Positions 35,048 to 43,868 of a stretch of 50,290 nucleotides of DNA are shown here, piece after piece. Position 1 is the stretch's first letter, and each line of letters begins with the position of its first letter. Source of the stretch: Deltaproteobacteria bacterium (lineage in GTDB: Bacteria; Desulfobacterota; Desulfobacteria; Desulfobacterales; G020354645); contig CP070652.1 of the NCBI GenBank assembly GCA_020354645.1, positions 4,761,480 through 4,811,769 of the forward strand, written 5' to 3'. A program made the translations under genes and the position numbers. The notes beneath the pieces are model-generated. The model searched no databases and was not told where the DNA came from. It saw nothing but the letters and a program-made list of their open reading frames with translations.

Positions 35048-35292
35048 CAGTTCTCCTTGAGGGCTGCAATTATTCTCAATTGTTAAAAAAACATCAAATA
35101 TGCTAGAATTGTCAACAACCAAATTTCTTGACACCATCGCCAAGTTTATATAAATTATTATATTTTAAGAGGATACCCAGTTAACCCTACCGTATCAGTG
35201 TGAGCAGTTGGTTTGGCATTCGGCTAAATATTAACAATTTCCTTATCCGCAATCAGAATTTGTGGTAAAAAAACCATTCCCGGAGTCTTTAG

Positions 35293-36024
35293 ATGATTGA
35301 ACAACAAATCGATATTATTGAAATGATCAGCCATACGGGTCTTGTGGTTCAATTCGTACTGCTTCTGCTTCTCTTTTTTTCCGTAATGTCCTGGGCCATC
35401 ATTCTTGTCAAGCTCCGGTATTTTGGAAAGGCTTTCAAAGAATCCACTTATTTTACCGAATTTTTCTGGAAAAGCCGTGACCTGTCCAATGCTTTCGTGA
35501 AGGCCAAGCAACTTCGCAGCAGCCCCATTGCCAGAGTTTTTAGAGTGGGTTATCTGGAACTTAAAAAACTGAGCCAGTCCGGACTGCCGATATCTCCCCA
35601 GTCACCCCAGACAGAAGAAACGACGTTAAGCTCAAGATTTGCCGCCACTGATAATGTTAAGCGGGCGCTCCGCCGGGCCATCAATACGGAAATGACCCGA
35701 GTCACCCAAATGGTGCCTTTCCTGGCGACCACCGGCAACACGACCCCTTTTATCGGTTTGTTCGGAACAGTTTGGGGTATCATGGGATCCTTTCACGGTA
35801 TCGGCCTTAAAGGTTCGGCAAATTTGGCGGTTGTTGCGCCCGGCATATCTGAAGCCCTTGTGGCTACCGCTGCCGGATTGGCCGTGGCGATACCGGCAGT
35901 AATTGCCTTTAATTATTTTATGCAGAAAGTAAGAATCCTGGAATCTGAGCTGCAAAGTTTTTCAGCCGATTTTTTAAATATCATCGAACGTGATATTTTA
36001 AGAATAGAGAGGAGAAGAGGATGA
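35293..36024 (+). CDS. tolQ: TolQ, MotA/TolQ/ExbB proton channel protein
   Basis: Stator subunit of the Tol-Pal system, which uses the proton gradient to maintain the outer membrane during division. The N-terminal helix (about 16-36) is followed by a cytoplasmic loop, then helices near 145-165 and 175-205. The C-terminal core shows FIGLFGTVWGIMGSFHGIG and GISEALVATAAGLAVAIPAVIAFNYF, the family signature. Length is 243. Its end overlaps the tolR start by 4 bp. Confidence 0.94.
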   Translation: MIEQQIDIIEMISHTGLVVQFVLLLLLFFSVMSWAIILVKLRYFGKAFKESTYFTEFFWKSRDLSNAFVKAKQLRSSPIARVFRVGYLELKKLSQSGLPISPQSPQTEETTLSSRFAATDNVKRALRRAINTEMTRVTQMVPFLATTGNTTPFIGLFGTVWGIMGSFHGIGLKGSANLAVVAPGISEALVATAAGLAVAIPAVIAFNYFMQKVRILESELQSFSADFLNIIERDILRIERRRG

Positions 36025-36446
36025 CACCCGGGAGCAGCCGAAACGGTTTCATGTCGGATATTAACGTAACACCATTTGTGGATGTTATGCTGGTTCTTTT
36101 GATCATTTTTATGGTGACAGCACCGCTGATGATGCAAGGGGTAAGTGTATCTTTGCCGGAGGCCACCGCAAAGCCACTTACTTCCGAAAAAGAGCATCTT
36201 CTAATAACCATCGACACGAACCAACGGATATTCATCAACGATGTGGAGGTTACGCTCGATTTCCTTCAGGAAAAGCTGTCACGAATTTTAGGCGGCCGCG
36301 TGGATCGTGAAGTGTATCTAAAAGCCGACAAAGACATCAGTTATGGTACGGTTGTGCGGGTGATGTCTGAGATAAAAGGAGCCGGTGTGGAAAAGCTGGG
36401 TATGGTGACGATACCCGTCAGTGACGAGAAAAAAGACCGGACGTAA
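36021..36446 (+). CDS. tolR: TolR, ExbD/TolR proton channel protein
   Basis: Partner of TolQ. The N terminus is cytoplasmic, with DINVTPFVDVMLVLLIIFMVTAP containing the essential aspartate within a single transmembrane helix. The periplasmic part includes VYLKADKDISYGTVVRVMSEIKGAGVEKLG. Length 141 is normal. It is followed by a 535-bp gap containing a family 2 element before tolA, instead of the usual tight spacing. Confidence 0.94.
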   Translation: MTPGSSRNGFMSDINVTPFVDVMLVLLIIFMVTAPLMMQGVSVSLPEATAKPLTSEKEHLLITIDTNQRIFINDVEVTLDFLQEKLSRILGGRVDREVYLKADKDISYGTVVRVMSEIKGAGVEKLGMVTIPVSDEKKDRT

Positions 36447-36467
36447 TGCATAAGACAGGATTAAGCG

Positions 36468-36515
36468 GTTCATGGTTCAAGATTCAAGGTTGAGCAATGC
36501 CAACCTCTCAACTTT
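36468..36515. repeat. Degenerate short-word repeat (GTTCAAGATTCAAGGTTGAG)
   Basis: GGTTCATGGTTCAAGATTCAAGGTTGAGCA and nearby CTCAACTTTCAAGG iterate a 7- to 10-base theme. A matching run (AACCTTGAACGTTGAACGGG) lies at 36916-36955, on the other side of the family 2 element. Confidence 0.6.
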
Positions 36516-36610
36516 CAAGGCGTTATAAAGAATCCGGCGACGCTTGGCGTTTCATTTATTGGGTGCTTAATGTAGCTGGCTAAAAGCAGGCAGCAATGAA
36601 CGCTAAATTG

Positions 36611-36906
36611 TGTCCCAAAAATAAGTTACAAAATCCAGCACAAGGTTTGAAAGGTTTTTGCGATCGCCATTGAGCATTTTGGGATGAAGACGCCGGCTGC
36701 AGCAGGTCGTTTATCCGCCAGAGGTCTTTGGCGGATAAAAAATCAAAAGCTGTCTGAGTCCCGAGGACCGCAAGGCGGTCCGCGGTCGAGTTCTTTTGAT
36801 TTAGCCCTGTGCAGCCCCGCTTTCAGCGGGATCCCCAAAATGGTCGCTGGCGCGAGCAAATGGCTTTCAAACCGCCGTAACACTTTTTAAACTTATTTCT
36901 GGGACA
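36611..36906. repeat. Family 2 inverted-repeat element (296 bp, complete)
   Basis: The ends TGTCCCAAAAATAAGTT and AACTTATTTCTGGGACA agree as inverted repeats at 16 of 17 positions. The interior carries further inverted blocks (TTATCCGCCAGAGG/CTTTGGCGGATAA and the AATCAAAAG/CTTTTGATT pair). The reverse complement matches the copies starting at 42406 and 50065. It separates tolR from tolA and has no ORF of credible origin. Confidence 0.88.
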
Positions 36907-36981
36907 TTACGATAGCTTATGCTTTCTAACCTTGAACGTTGAACGGGAAACCCGGAACCGCTCAATTCAGGCAAGAGACAA

Positions 36982-37848
36982 ATGGCAGAAAAAAGACCTA
37001 TTCCAGTTCCAGACGACCGAATTTCCGTCGATTATGGTAACGGTTCCCGCAGGTTCTTTTTATTTTTCACCCTGTCCTTCATTGGCCATCTGATTCTCTT
37101 TGTCTCTTTAGTATTTCTGCCCAAACTTGCGCCGGCTAAAAAGTATACACTGCCTGTAATTAACGTCAGCTTGGTTTCTATGCCAACCCGGAGCGCGTCG
37201 ACGACGTCGGGACCGAAAGAAACTCCAAAAGCGGCTGAGAAGATCTCCTCTCCGACAGCGACACAGGAATCAAAGAGTGCCGTTCCCGTAGCCCCGGTAA
37301 AAAGAAAACCTAAAAAGTCACTGAAAAAAGAGACTTTTAAATCTACCAAAGTCATTGAACAGGCCATATCAAAGCTTGAAAAAAAGGTAGAGGACTCGAG
37401 ACCACCGTCGGTGAATGAAGCGCTTGATAAACTAAAAGATCAGGTTGAGAAAACGGATCCCGATGACCGTTTGAGAAAAGAGGCCGTGGAAAGTTTAACC
37501 CGCAAAGGGGTGGGAACCGGCGAAGGCACCGTTGCCGACCATCAAAAAATTTTAAGCGCCATGCAAATATACAATGCTGAAATCAAATACCAAATCCAAA
37601 AAAACTGGGTGTTTTCCGAACAATTTGCCGGCGGTAAAACCGATTTGGAAACTGCCCTGGGCATCAAAGTTTTGCCCAGTGGTGAAATAACGGATATCTG
37701 GTTTGACAAAAAGTCCGGCAACACGCATCTGGATGATTCAGCCTATAAAGCGTTGATGAAAGCCAATCCATTGCCACCGCTTCCTAAGGAATTTACCCAG
37801 CCCCATTACCTGATTGGTTTTAGATTCGGGCCGAAAGGCCTCAAATAA
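36982..37848 (+). CDS. tolA: TolA/TonB-like energy transducer
   Basis: Links the TolQR motor to the outer membrane. After a short cytoplasmic N terminus there is one transmembrane helix (about 25-47), then a Ser/Thr/Pro/Lys-rich linker with charged helical stretches (about 60-165), then a globular C-terminal domain: LGIKVLPSGEITDIWFDKKSGN and LDDSAYKALMKANPLPPLP, typical of TonB/TolA. The 288 residues are shorter than E. coli TolA (421), as is common outside the gammaproteobacteria. Function is assigned from context between tolR and tolB. Confidence 0.87.
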   Translation: MAEKRPIPVPDDRISVDYGNGSRRFFLFFTLSFIGHLILFVSLVFLPKLAPAKKYTLPVINVSLVSMPTRSASTTSGPKETPKAAEKISSPTATQESKSAVPVAPVKRKPKKSLKKETFKSTKVIEQAISKLEKKVEDSRPPSVNEALDKLKDQVEKTDPDDRLRKEAVESLTRKGVGTGEGTVADHQKILSAMQIYNAEIKYQIQKNWVFSEQFAGGKTDLETALGIKVLPSGEITDIWFDKKSGNTHLDDSAYKALMKANPLPPLPKEFTQPHYLIGFRFGPKGLK

Positions 37849-37969
37849 TTTGGGTTGCAGGTGGCCTGAAACGCCAGAAATTTTATTACATAAAAAAAAC
37901 TTGAAATCGGCCGCTATAAAATATAATCCGCGCAAGGCGTTGAAAAAATCCGTAATGAAAGGGTACCGA

Positions 37970-39283
37970 ATGATCAAAGCGTTGTTGTGTGCAGCTGTAA
38001 CTGTCTTTCTGTTAGTGCCGAACTGGCTTCATGCGGAATACGAATATATAGACATTGATACGCCCTATTTACGAAAATTACCCTTGGCTATCCCGCTTTT
38101 CGTCAGGCTGTCCGATGGTGCCGTTGACCAGGCAGCTTTAGAAAAAACTACTGAAATTCTGGAACAAACGCTTGATTTCACGAGTTATTTTGATATACTA
38201 GACCGCGGTGCCTATTTGGTCGATCCACAAAAACCGGCAATCACCACGGACGATATAAATTTCAACAACTGGATCAGTATTGGCGCAGAGCTCCTGATAA
38301 CCGGAGGACTCACTCAAAACGGCGATATGATTACCATGGAGCTTCGCCTTTTCGATACGTATAAAGCCAGAAGACTGGTCGGCAAACGATACAAAGGCTC
38401 CATAAAAGACCGGCGCCAGATGATCCGCCGTTTTTGCAGCGAGGTGATTTATAAATTAACCGGAAACCACGGAATTTTTCACAGCAAAATGGCGTTTGTC
38501 TCGACAACTTCGGGTAACAAGGAGATATACTTCTGCGATTTTGACGGCAGCAATACATGCCAATTTACCGATAACAAGCAGATCAGTCTTTTTCCGGCAT
38601 GGTCATCGGACGGCAAATGGAGTGCATATACTTCATATTTGAACGGCAAGCCCGATATCTATATCAAAAATTTGAATGAGAACCAACGGACCATAATCGA
38701 TAAAAAAGGCCTCAATATCACACCGGCATGGTTCCCCGGAAAATTTCAGCTTGCAGCGACACTTTCATTTTCAGGCGACCAAGAAATTTATCTGTTGACT
38801 GGGAAGGGGAAAATTATTAAAAGACTAACATATAAATGGGGAAGTGATTTTTCACCGACCTGGTCTCCGGATGGTAAAAAGCTGGCTTTCGTTTCATTGC
38901 GGGCGGGAACACCGCAAATATATATCAGAGATATGGTGTCCGGGCGGATTGAAAGATTAACATTCCAGGGCCGAGACAACACCCAGCCCAGTTGGTCTCC
39001 CAGAGGTGATAAGATCGTTTATACGTCGATTGAAGAAGGCCGCAGCAATATTTTCGTGATCGGGCTCAACGGCCAGGAGCCGATCCGGTTAACCCAAGAA
39101 TCCCGGGATAATGAAGCACCTTCATGGTCCCCGGATGGAAGCCTGATTGCGTTTAGTACGACACGCGAAGGGCCTTCCAGAATATATGTTATGACTGCCT
39201 ATGGTACCGACCAGAGGCGCTTGCTTACCTTGCCGGGTGAGCAGACGAACCCAAAATGGTCACCGAACTTTATCAAAAATTAG
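37970..39283 (+). CDS. tolB: TolB, periplasmic beta-propeller protein
   Basis: Periplasmic component that contacts Pal and TolA. The signal peptide MIKALLCAAVTVFLLVPNWL ends near HAEYEYI. An N-terminal domain is followed by WD40-like repeats containing PAWSSDGKW, PTWSPDGKKLAF, PSWSPRGDKIVY and PSWSPDGSLIAF, the TolB hallmark. Starts at 37955 (five residues longer) and 37970 are both possible; AAAGGG before the second favours 37970. Length 437. Confidence 0.94.
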   Translation: MIKALLCAAVTVFLLVPNWLHAEYEYIDIDTPYLRKLPLAIPLFVRLSDGAVDQAALEKTTEILEQTLDFTSYFDILDRGAYLVDPQKPAITTDDINFNNWISIGAELLITGGLTQNGDMITMELRLFDTYKARRLVGKRYKGSIKDRRQMIRRFCSEVIYKLTGNHGIFHSKMAFVSTTSGNKEIYFCDFDGSNTCQFTDNKQISLFPAWSSDGKWSAYTSYLNGKPDIYIKNLNENQRTIIDKKGLNITPAWFPGKFQLAATLSFSGDQEIYLLTGKGKIIKRLTYKWGSDFSPTWSPDGKKLAFVSLRAGTPQIYIRDMVSGRIERLTFQGRDNTQPSWSPRGDKIVYTSIEEGRSNIFVIGLNGQEPIRLTQESRDNEAPSWSPDGSLIAFSTTREGPSRIYVMTAYGTDQRRLLTLPGEQTNPKWSPNFIKN

Positions 39284-39312
39284 GATGCGCCAGATTTTGA
39301 AAGGAGGAAAAC

Positions 39313-39870
39313 ATGCGAAAAAAGTTGTGGATTTGTTTGGCTCTATTGATTGTCATTCCGGGCTTATTGTTTACGGCAGCCTGCTCGAAGCAAACGGTCA
39401 CGGAGACCGAAGAACCGGCTGTTACGGAAGAGCCAAAGGAAGAGCCCGCTGAAAAACCGTCCGAAGCGGCGGCGGAAAAGCCTGCAGAACAACCTGAAGA
39501 AGCCGTGCCAGAAGGCATAGACATGGCTTCCAGAAACATGTTTCTGAGCGAACATGTTCACTTTGCTTTTGATAAATATAATCTCGATGACGAAGCCCAG
39601 GCTGTTTTGAGAAGGAAAGCCGAATTTTTGCAGGACAACCCGGAAATTTATGTCACCATCGAGGGACACTGCGATGAAAGGGGAACCAACGAATACAACC
39701 TGGCCCTCGGTGACCGACGTGCTGAAAGCACAAAGTCGTTCCTGCTCGATATCGGCATCGAAGCATATCGACTCTCGACAGTGAGTTATGGTGAGGAACG
39801 ACCGTTATGTGACGAACGCGATGAGGAATGTTGGGCCAAAAACAGGCGATCGGCCTTTCTGATAAACTAA
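39313..39870 (+). CDS. pal: Pal, peptidoglycan-associated OmpA-family lipoprotein
   Basis: Anchors the outer membrane to peptidoglycan. The signal peptide ends with a lipobox (FTAAC), so Cys23 is the likely lipidated residue. A Glu/Pro/Ala-rich linker precedes the OmpA-like domain, with VHFAFDKYNLDDEAQ, YVTIEGHCDERGTNEYNLALGDRRAEST and YGEERPLC. GAAAGGAGG precedes the ATG. Length 185. The 324-bp gap to the next gene contains hairpins. Confidence 0.95.
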   Translation: MRKKLWICLALLIVIPGLLFTAACSKQTVTETEEPAVTEEPKEEPAEKPSEAAAEKPAEQPEEAVPEGIDMASRNMFLSEHVHFAFDKYNLDDEAQAVLRRKAEFLQDNPEIYVTIEGHCDERGTNEYNLALGDRRAESTKSFLLDIGIEAYRLSTVSYGEERPLCDERDEECWAKNRRSAFLIN

Positions 39871-40083
39871 AGATTGTCGGACATCGCGGTTGGATTTCCG
39901 GTTGTGCTTGCTGTCGATTTTATCGGGCAACGGTGGCACGCTGATCCTCAGTCGGCTGCTTGTAATGGGGTGGCGCTGCAACCGGTATTGCCAATATAAT
40001 TCGGCAGTAAGGGTGTATAGGTCCGCGGTTGCTAAAAATGAACCGTAAAGGGACTTAAGTGTACTGGTTTAACCTAAAATGGC

Positions 40084-40112
40084 GGCAAGCGGCAGCTATG
40101 CTGCCGCTTGCC
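40084..40112. terminator. Strong hairpin downstream of pal
   Basis: GGCAAGCGGCAGC and GCTGCCGCTTGCC form a perfect 13-bp stem with a 3-nt loop, followed by ATATTTTATAG. A second, shorter hairpin (ACCCGCC/GGCGGGT, 40128-40147) follows. They may end pal transcripts or limit readthrough into cpoB. Nothing else is assigned in 39871-40194. Confidence 0.55.
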
Positions 40113-40194
40113 ATATTTTATAGTAAAACCCGCCGTTTATGGCGGGTGATCTTTTGGTAATTCATTTTTTCCCAAACGTGATAACGTGTTCGTG

Positions 40195-41034
40195 ATGAAA
40201 CCCACCATTTATTTGCTCCTGCTATATATCATCACCCTTTTGGGGTGTGCTTCCCAAGATGATGTCATATTGCTGGATGAACGTATTGCTATACTGGAAG
40301 TACATCTATCCAGGCTGAAAGAACAATATTCAGAAGTGAAAAGCGACACCCAAAAGCGCGAGGCCAAGGATCAGAATATGAGAACTCAATCTGCGGGGCT
40401 GCGCGTTCAAATCGAAAACCTGAGAGAAGAAATTCAAATTTTAAACGGAAAACTGGAAGAAATAGAATTTTTAGTAAAAAAAGAAGGAAGGCATTCGGAA
40501 GCGGTCGCTAAAAAAACAGATGCCCAACTGTTACGTCTCACTGAAATCACGAACGCCAATAAAGACCGTCTAAAAAGTATCGAGACCTATCTCGATCTCG
40601 GAACACAAGGAGCCAAGACGGTTTCAACTGTTACGACGGAAGGCGAAAAACAAGAACCGTTGTCACAGGAAGCGCTTTACAAATCAGCCAAACAGGCTTT
40701 TGACAAAGGTGATTTCGATACCGCCCGCGAGAGGTTTCAAGACTTCATTGACAAATACCCTAAATCAAGAAACGCCGACAATGCCCAATTCTGGATCGGT
40801 GAAATTTATTACCGCGAAAAATGGTACGAAAAAGCCATTTTAGAATACCAGAAAGTGATCGAAAATTACCCCCGGGGTAATAAGGTCAGGGCCTCTCTTT
40901 TAAAGCAGGGTTATGCTTTTCATAACATCGGGGATAAATCAAACGCTCGTATTATTTTAAAAGAACTCATTAGAAAATACCCAAATTCTAACGAAGCAAA
41001 AATCGCCCAAAATAAATTAGCGACGATCAAATAG
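40195..41034 (+). CDS. cpoB: CpoB/YbgF-like Tol-Pal-associated lipoprotein
   Basis: Periplasmic lipoprotein that coordinates peptidoglycan synthesis with outer-membrane constriction in other bacteria. The ATG at 40195 gives a short signal peptide with lipobox LLGC. Residues about 30-100 are a long coiled coil. The C-terminal half holds TPR-like repeats: ALYKSAKQAFDKGDFDTARE, FIDKYPKSRNADNAQFWIGE, KVIENYPRGNKVRASLLKQG and LIRKYPNSNEAKIAQNKL. Length is 279. The tol-pal context supports the assignment. Confidence 0.9.
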   Translation: MKPTIYLLLLYIITLLGCASQDDVILLDERIAILEVHLSRLKEQYSEVKSDTQKREAKDQNMRTQSAGLRVQIENLREEIQILNGKLEEIEFLVKKEGRHSEAVAKKTDAQLLRLTEITNANKDRLKSIETYLDLGTQGAKTVSTVTTEGEKQEPLSQEALYKSAKQAFDKGDFDTARERFQDFIDKYPKSRNADNAQFWIGEIYYREKWYEKAILEYQKVIENYPRGNKVRASLLKQGYAFHNIGDKSNARIILKELIRKYPNSNEAKIAQNKLATIK

Positions 41035-41122
41035 TATTTCAAAATTGCGGCGGCAGACCGCTGTATCTTGCAACACCAGTGGTGCTGCCCTTCACATGCA
41101 GCCTCAAAATAAACTCAGGACG

Positions 41123-41623
41123 ATGAAGATCATCGGGATAGATCCTGGACTATCGTCAACCGGAGTTGGAATTGTCTGGGGAATGGGGCTTAAAGTTGAC
41201 GGCTATTCCTTCGGCAGCATCCACACGTCAGCAAACAATTCCCTGGCAAGCCGGCTTGATCGAATCTACACAAAACTCACATCCCTCTTGAAGGACGAAA
41301 AACCCGACCTTATGGTTTTAGAAGATGTTTTCTCCCTCAAAAGGTACCCAAAGTCGGGGCTGACCCTGGGTCAGGTAACCGGGATTATCCATTTGGCCGG
41401 ATTTCGTATGGCGGTTCAGATCACAGAAGTTGCCGTCCGAGAAGCCAAAAAGGTGTTAACCGGAAATGGAAACGCCAGTAAGATGCAACTGGAGAAAGCC
41501 GTGCGCCACCGTTTGAAGATGGCCGAACCCATCAGGCCGTACCATGCCTCTGATGCTCTGGGATTGGCGCTCATTGGCCTGTATCGTCATCAAAACAGAA
41601 GGCACTTAAGGCTTAAAACCTAA
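41123..41623 (+). CDS. ruvC: Crossover junction endodeoxyribonuclease RuvC
   Basis: Resolves Holliday junctions. The ATG at 41123 gives MKIIGIDPGLSSTGVGIV, with the first catalytic Asp in GIDPG and an upstream AGGA; a longer open frame adds 26 residues. The second acid is in MVLEDVFSL, and the last pair in PYHASDALGLAL. Length 166 is normal. It leads a ruvC-ruvA-ruvB series. Confidence 0.95.
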   Translation: MKIIGIDPGLSSTGVGIVWGMGLKVDGYSFGSIHTSANNSLASRLDRIYTKLTSLLKDEKPDLMVLEDVFSLKRYPKSGLTLGQVTGIIHLAGFRMAVQITEVAVREAKKVLTGNGNASKMQLEKAVRHRLKMAEPIRPYHASDALGLALIGLYRHQNRRHLRLKT

Positions 41624-41733
41624 AACTTTCATAACCGACAAACGGGCTCAACTGGCTAACGGGCTTAACCAGTTTCATTTGAGCTTTTGAGTAAGTCTTA
41701 AGACTGGATTCAACACATATTCGGAGCGGCAGC

Positions 41734-42351
41734 ATGATTGGCTATCTGGAAGGAACCCTCCTTAAAAAAGATGAAGACCGGATTCTCCTTCTTGCAAATC
41801 AAATCGGATACGAAGTTTTGCTTCCGGCAAATGTGATGGAAACTCTGAATACAAAGGCTGTGGGGGATGTACTATCCCTGTACGTATATTTCCAACAGAC
41901 CGAAAGGCAGCCCAAACCGGTCTTGATCGGCTTTAACCTGGAAGCGGAAAAAGAATTCTTTCAGTACTTTATTTCAGTAGAAGATGTCGGTCCCCTTAAA
42001 GCCGTCAAGGCCTTGAATATTCCTATTCCCGAAATCGCTCGGGCCATTGAAAATAACGATGCCGCAAAACTAACTCAGTTAAAAGGCATCGGAAACAGAA
42101 CCGCCCAGAAAATAATCGCGACTCTGAAAGGCAAGATGCAGAAATTCGCATTAATCTCCAAGGCGCAAAAGCATGAAATAACCGTAGAAGAAGACATTGC
42201 CAAGCAGGTGATTGAAGTTTTGGTTTCGCAGCTTGGTCACAAAAGTGCTGATGCAAAGCGTATGGTGACCGAAGCCCTGCAACGCAACAGCGCTGTTGCA
42301 ACTCCCGAAGAGCTCTTTGAAGAAGTGTACCGCGGTGAGGTAAAAGGTTAG
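41734..42351 (+). CDS. ruvA: Holliday junction branch migration protein RuvA
   Basis: Junction-binding tetramer subunit. The 205 residues begin MIGYLEGTLLKKDEDRILL and include the helix-hairpin-helix region with EFFQYFISVEDVGPLKAVKAL and LTQLKGIGNRTAQKIIATLKGK, and a C-terminal domain III. It lies 110 bp after ruvC. A family 2 repeat separates it from ruvB. Confidence 0.95.
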   Translation: MIGYLEGTLLKKDEDRILLLANQIGYEVLLPANVMETLNTKAVGDVLSLYVYFQQTERQPKPVLIGFNLEAEKEFFQYFISVEDVGPLKAVKALNIPIPEIARAIENNDAAKLTQLKGIGNRTAQKIIATLKGKMQKFALISKAQKHEITVEEDIAKQVIEVLVSQLGHKSADAKRMVTEALQRNSAVATPEELFEEVYRGEVKG

Positions 42352-42405
42352 CTAAACCTCAATTGAGCGTACACAAAATGTGGTGGGCCGGCCACCCTAG
42401 TGCCA

Positions 42406-42590
42406 TGTCCCGGAAATAAGTTTAAATAGTGTTACAGCGGTTTGAAAGCCATTTGCTCGCGCCGGCGGCTATTTTGGGGATCCCGCGCTGAAAGCGGGAC
42501 TGCACAGGGCTAAATCTTGAAAACTCGGGCGAATGCCCTCAAACAGTTCAAGATTTTATCCCGCCTGGTCGGGACTAAGCGCTTTTGGAC
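42406..42590. repeat. Family 2 element, partially degraded copy
   Basis: TGTCCCGGAAATAAGTTTAA, GTGTTACAGCGGTTTGAAAG and CCATTTGCTCGCGCCGGCG match the reverse complement of the right end of 36611-36906. Similarity fades after about 42590, and the right terminal repeat is not recognisable. It fills most of the 314-bp gap between ruvA and ruvB. Confidence 0.75.
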
Positions 42591-42665
42591 AAAAGTTCTC
42601 AAAATTGGTTCAAAAGAGGTTTTGAAACCAGTTCTAGGGTAACGTTGGGCCGAAAGAAGTGAGTT

Positions 42666-43709
42666 ATGACAGATGATGTTTTAACACATTCTTCTGACAA
42701 TCAGAATCTATTGTCCGCAAAGGGCCTGCCGCTGGATCAGGGGCCCGAATTCCTGTCTTTGCGGCCGGATCGGCTCAGCGACTATGTCGGGCAGACTGAA
42801 ATCGTCGAAACGTTAAAAATTGCCATTGAGGCTGCAAGGCTTCGCAAAGAGCCGATGGATCATATTCTTTTTCATGGACCGCCCGGCCTGGGAAAAACGA
42901 CACTGGCACATATCATTGCCAAGGAATTGGGAGGCAACATTACGATGACCTCCGGGCCGACGCTGGAAAAGGGCGGGGATCTCATCGGAATCCTGACCCA
43001 TCTTGAAGATGGTGACATCCTGTTTATCGATGAAATCCATCGAACTCCGAAAACCGTGGAAGAATTCTTGTACCCGGCCATGGAAGATTTTGCCATCGAC
43101 TTTGTTTTCGACAAAGGCATTCATGCCCGCAGCCACCGATATCGCTTGAAACGCTTTACGCTGGTTGGCGCCACCACCAGAGTCGGACTGTTGTCGGCAC
43201 CGTTGCGGGATCGTTTCGGTATCTTCAGAAGCCTTGATTTCTATGGCCAGGAGGATCTGATAAAAATCACCGGGCGCTCGGCAGCCATTCTTAAGGTGAC
43301 AATTGATCAGGGGGCTGCCGCCGAACTCGCACAACGGTCCAGGGGAACGCCCAGAATCGTAAATCGGCTTTTGAAACGGGTGCGTGATTATGCTCAGGTG
43401 CGCGCAGACGGTAACATAACCAAAAAAGTTGTCGAGGCGGCCCTTTCATTGGAAGGGGTCGATGAAAAAGGATTAACCGACCTCGACCGGCGGTACCTGA
43501 AAACCATCATTGATTTTTATCACGGCGGGCCGGTGGGTATAGAGGCCATTGCGGCCACCCTCCAGGAGGAAACAGATACACTGGTCGATGTGGTGGAGCC
43601 CTTCCTTTTAAAAATTGGCTTGCTGATCAGAACTTCGACCGGGAGAAAGGCATCCGAAGCGGCGTTCCGTCATCTGGGCTACCCGGTCCAGGAAAAATTG
43701 TTTCGTTAA
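42666..43709 (+). CDS. ruvB: Holliday junction DNA helicase RuvB
   Basis: AAA+ motor for branch migration. [21 protein letters not shown] is the usual entry to the domain, Walker A is GPPGLGKTT, Walker B is LFIDEIHR, followed by [20 protein letters not shown]. The sensor and arginine-finger region reads [21 protein letters not shown]. The C-terminal winged-helix domain shows AFRHLGYP. Length 347. Confidence 0.96.
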   Translation: MTDDVLTHSSDNQNLLSAKGLPLDQGPEFLSLRPDRLSDYVGQTEIVETLKIAIEAARLRKEPMDHILFHGPPGLGKTTLAHIIAKELGGNITMTSGPTLEKGGDLIGILTHLEDGDILFIDEIHRTPKTVEEFLYPAMEDFAIDFVFDKGIHARSHRYRLKRFTLVGATTRVGLLSAPLRDRFGIFRSLDFYGQEDLIKITGRSAAILKVTIDQGAAAELAQRSRGTPRIVNRLLKRVRDYAQVRADGNITKKVVEAALSLEGVDEKGLTDLDRRYLKTIIDFYHGGPVGIEAIAATLQEETDTLVDVVEPFLLKIGLLIRTSTGRKASEAAFRHLGYPVQEKLFR

Positions 43710-43748
43710 TCGGAACATGTTTTTGGATATTCTAAGAATGTCTACACT

Positions 43749-43812
43749 CTGGGATTCAAAAACGCTTTATCTCGTTTGTTTGCCCATCTTGCTAAAGGAT
43801 TTTGAATCCCAG
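43749..43812. repeat. 13-bp perfect inverted repeat with a 38-nt loop
   Basis: CTGGGATTCAAAA (43749-43761) and TTTTGAATCCCAG (43800-43812) are exact reverse complements, in the spacer between ruvB and the SAM hydrolase gene. No T-run follows, so it is not a standard terminator. Confidence 0.6.
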
Positions 43813-43868
43813 CTTTCGCTGTTTATATAACGTAATATTGGATTGATATATCAGCACAGGCTTTCACT

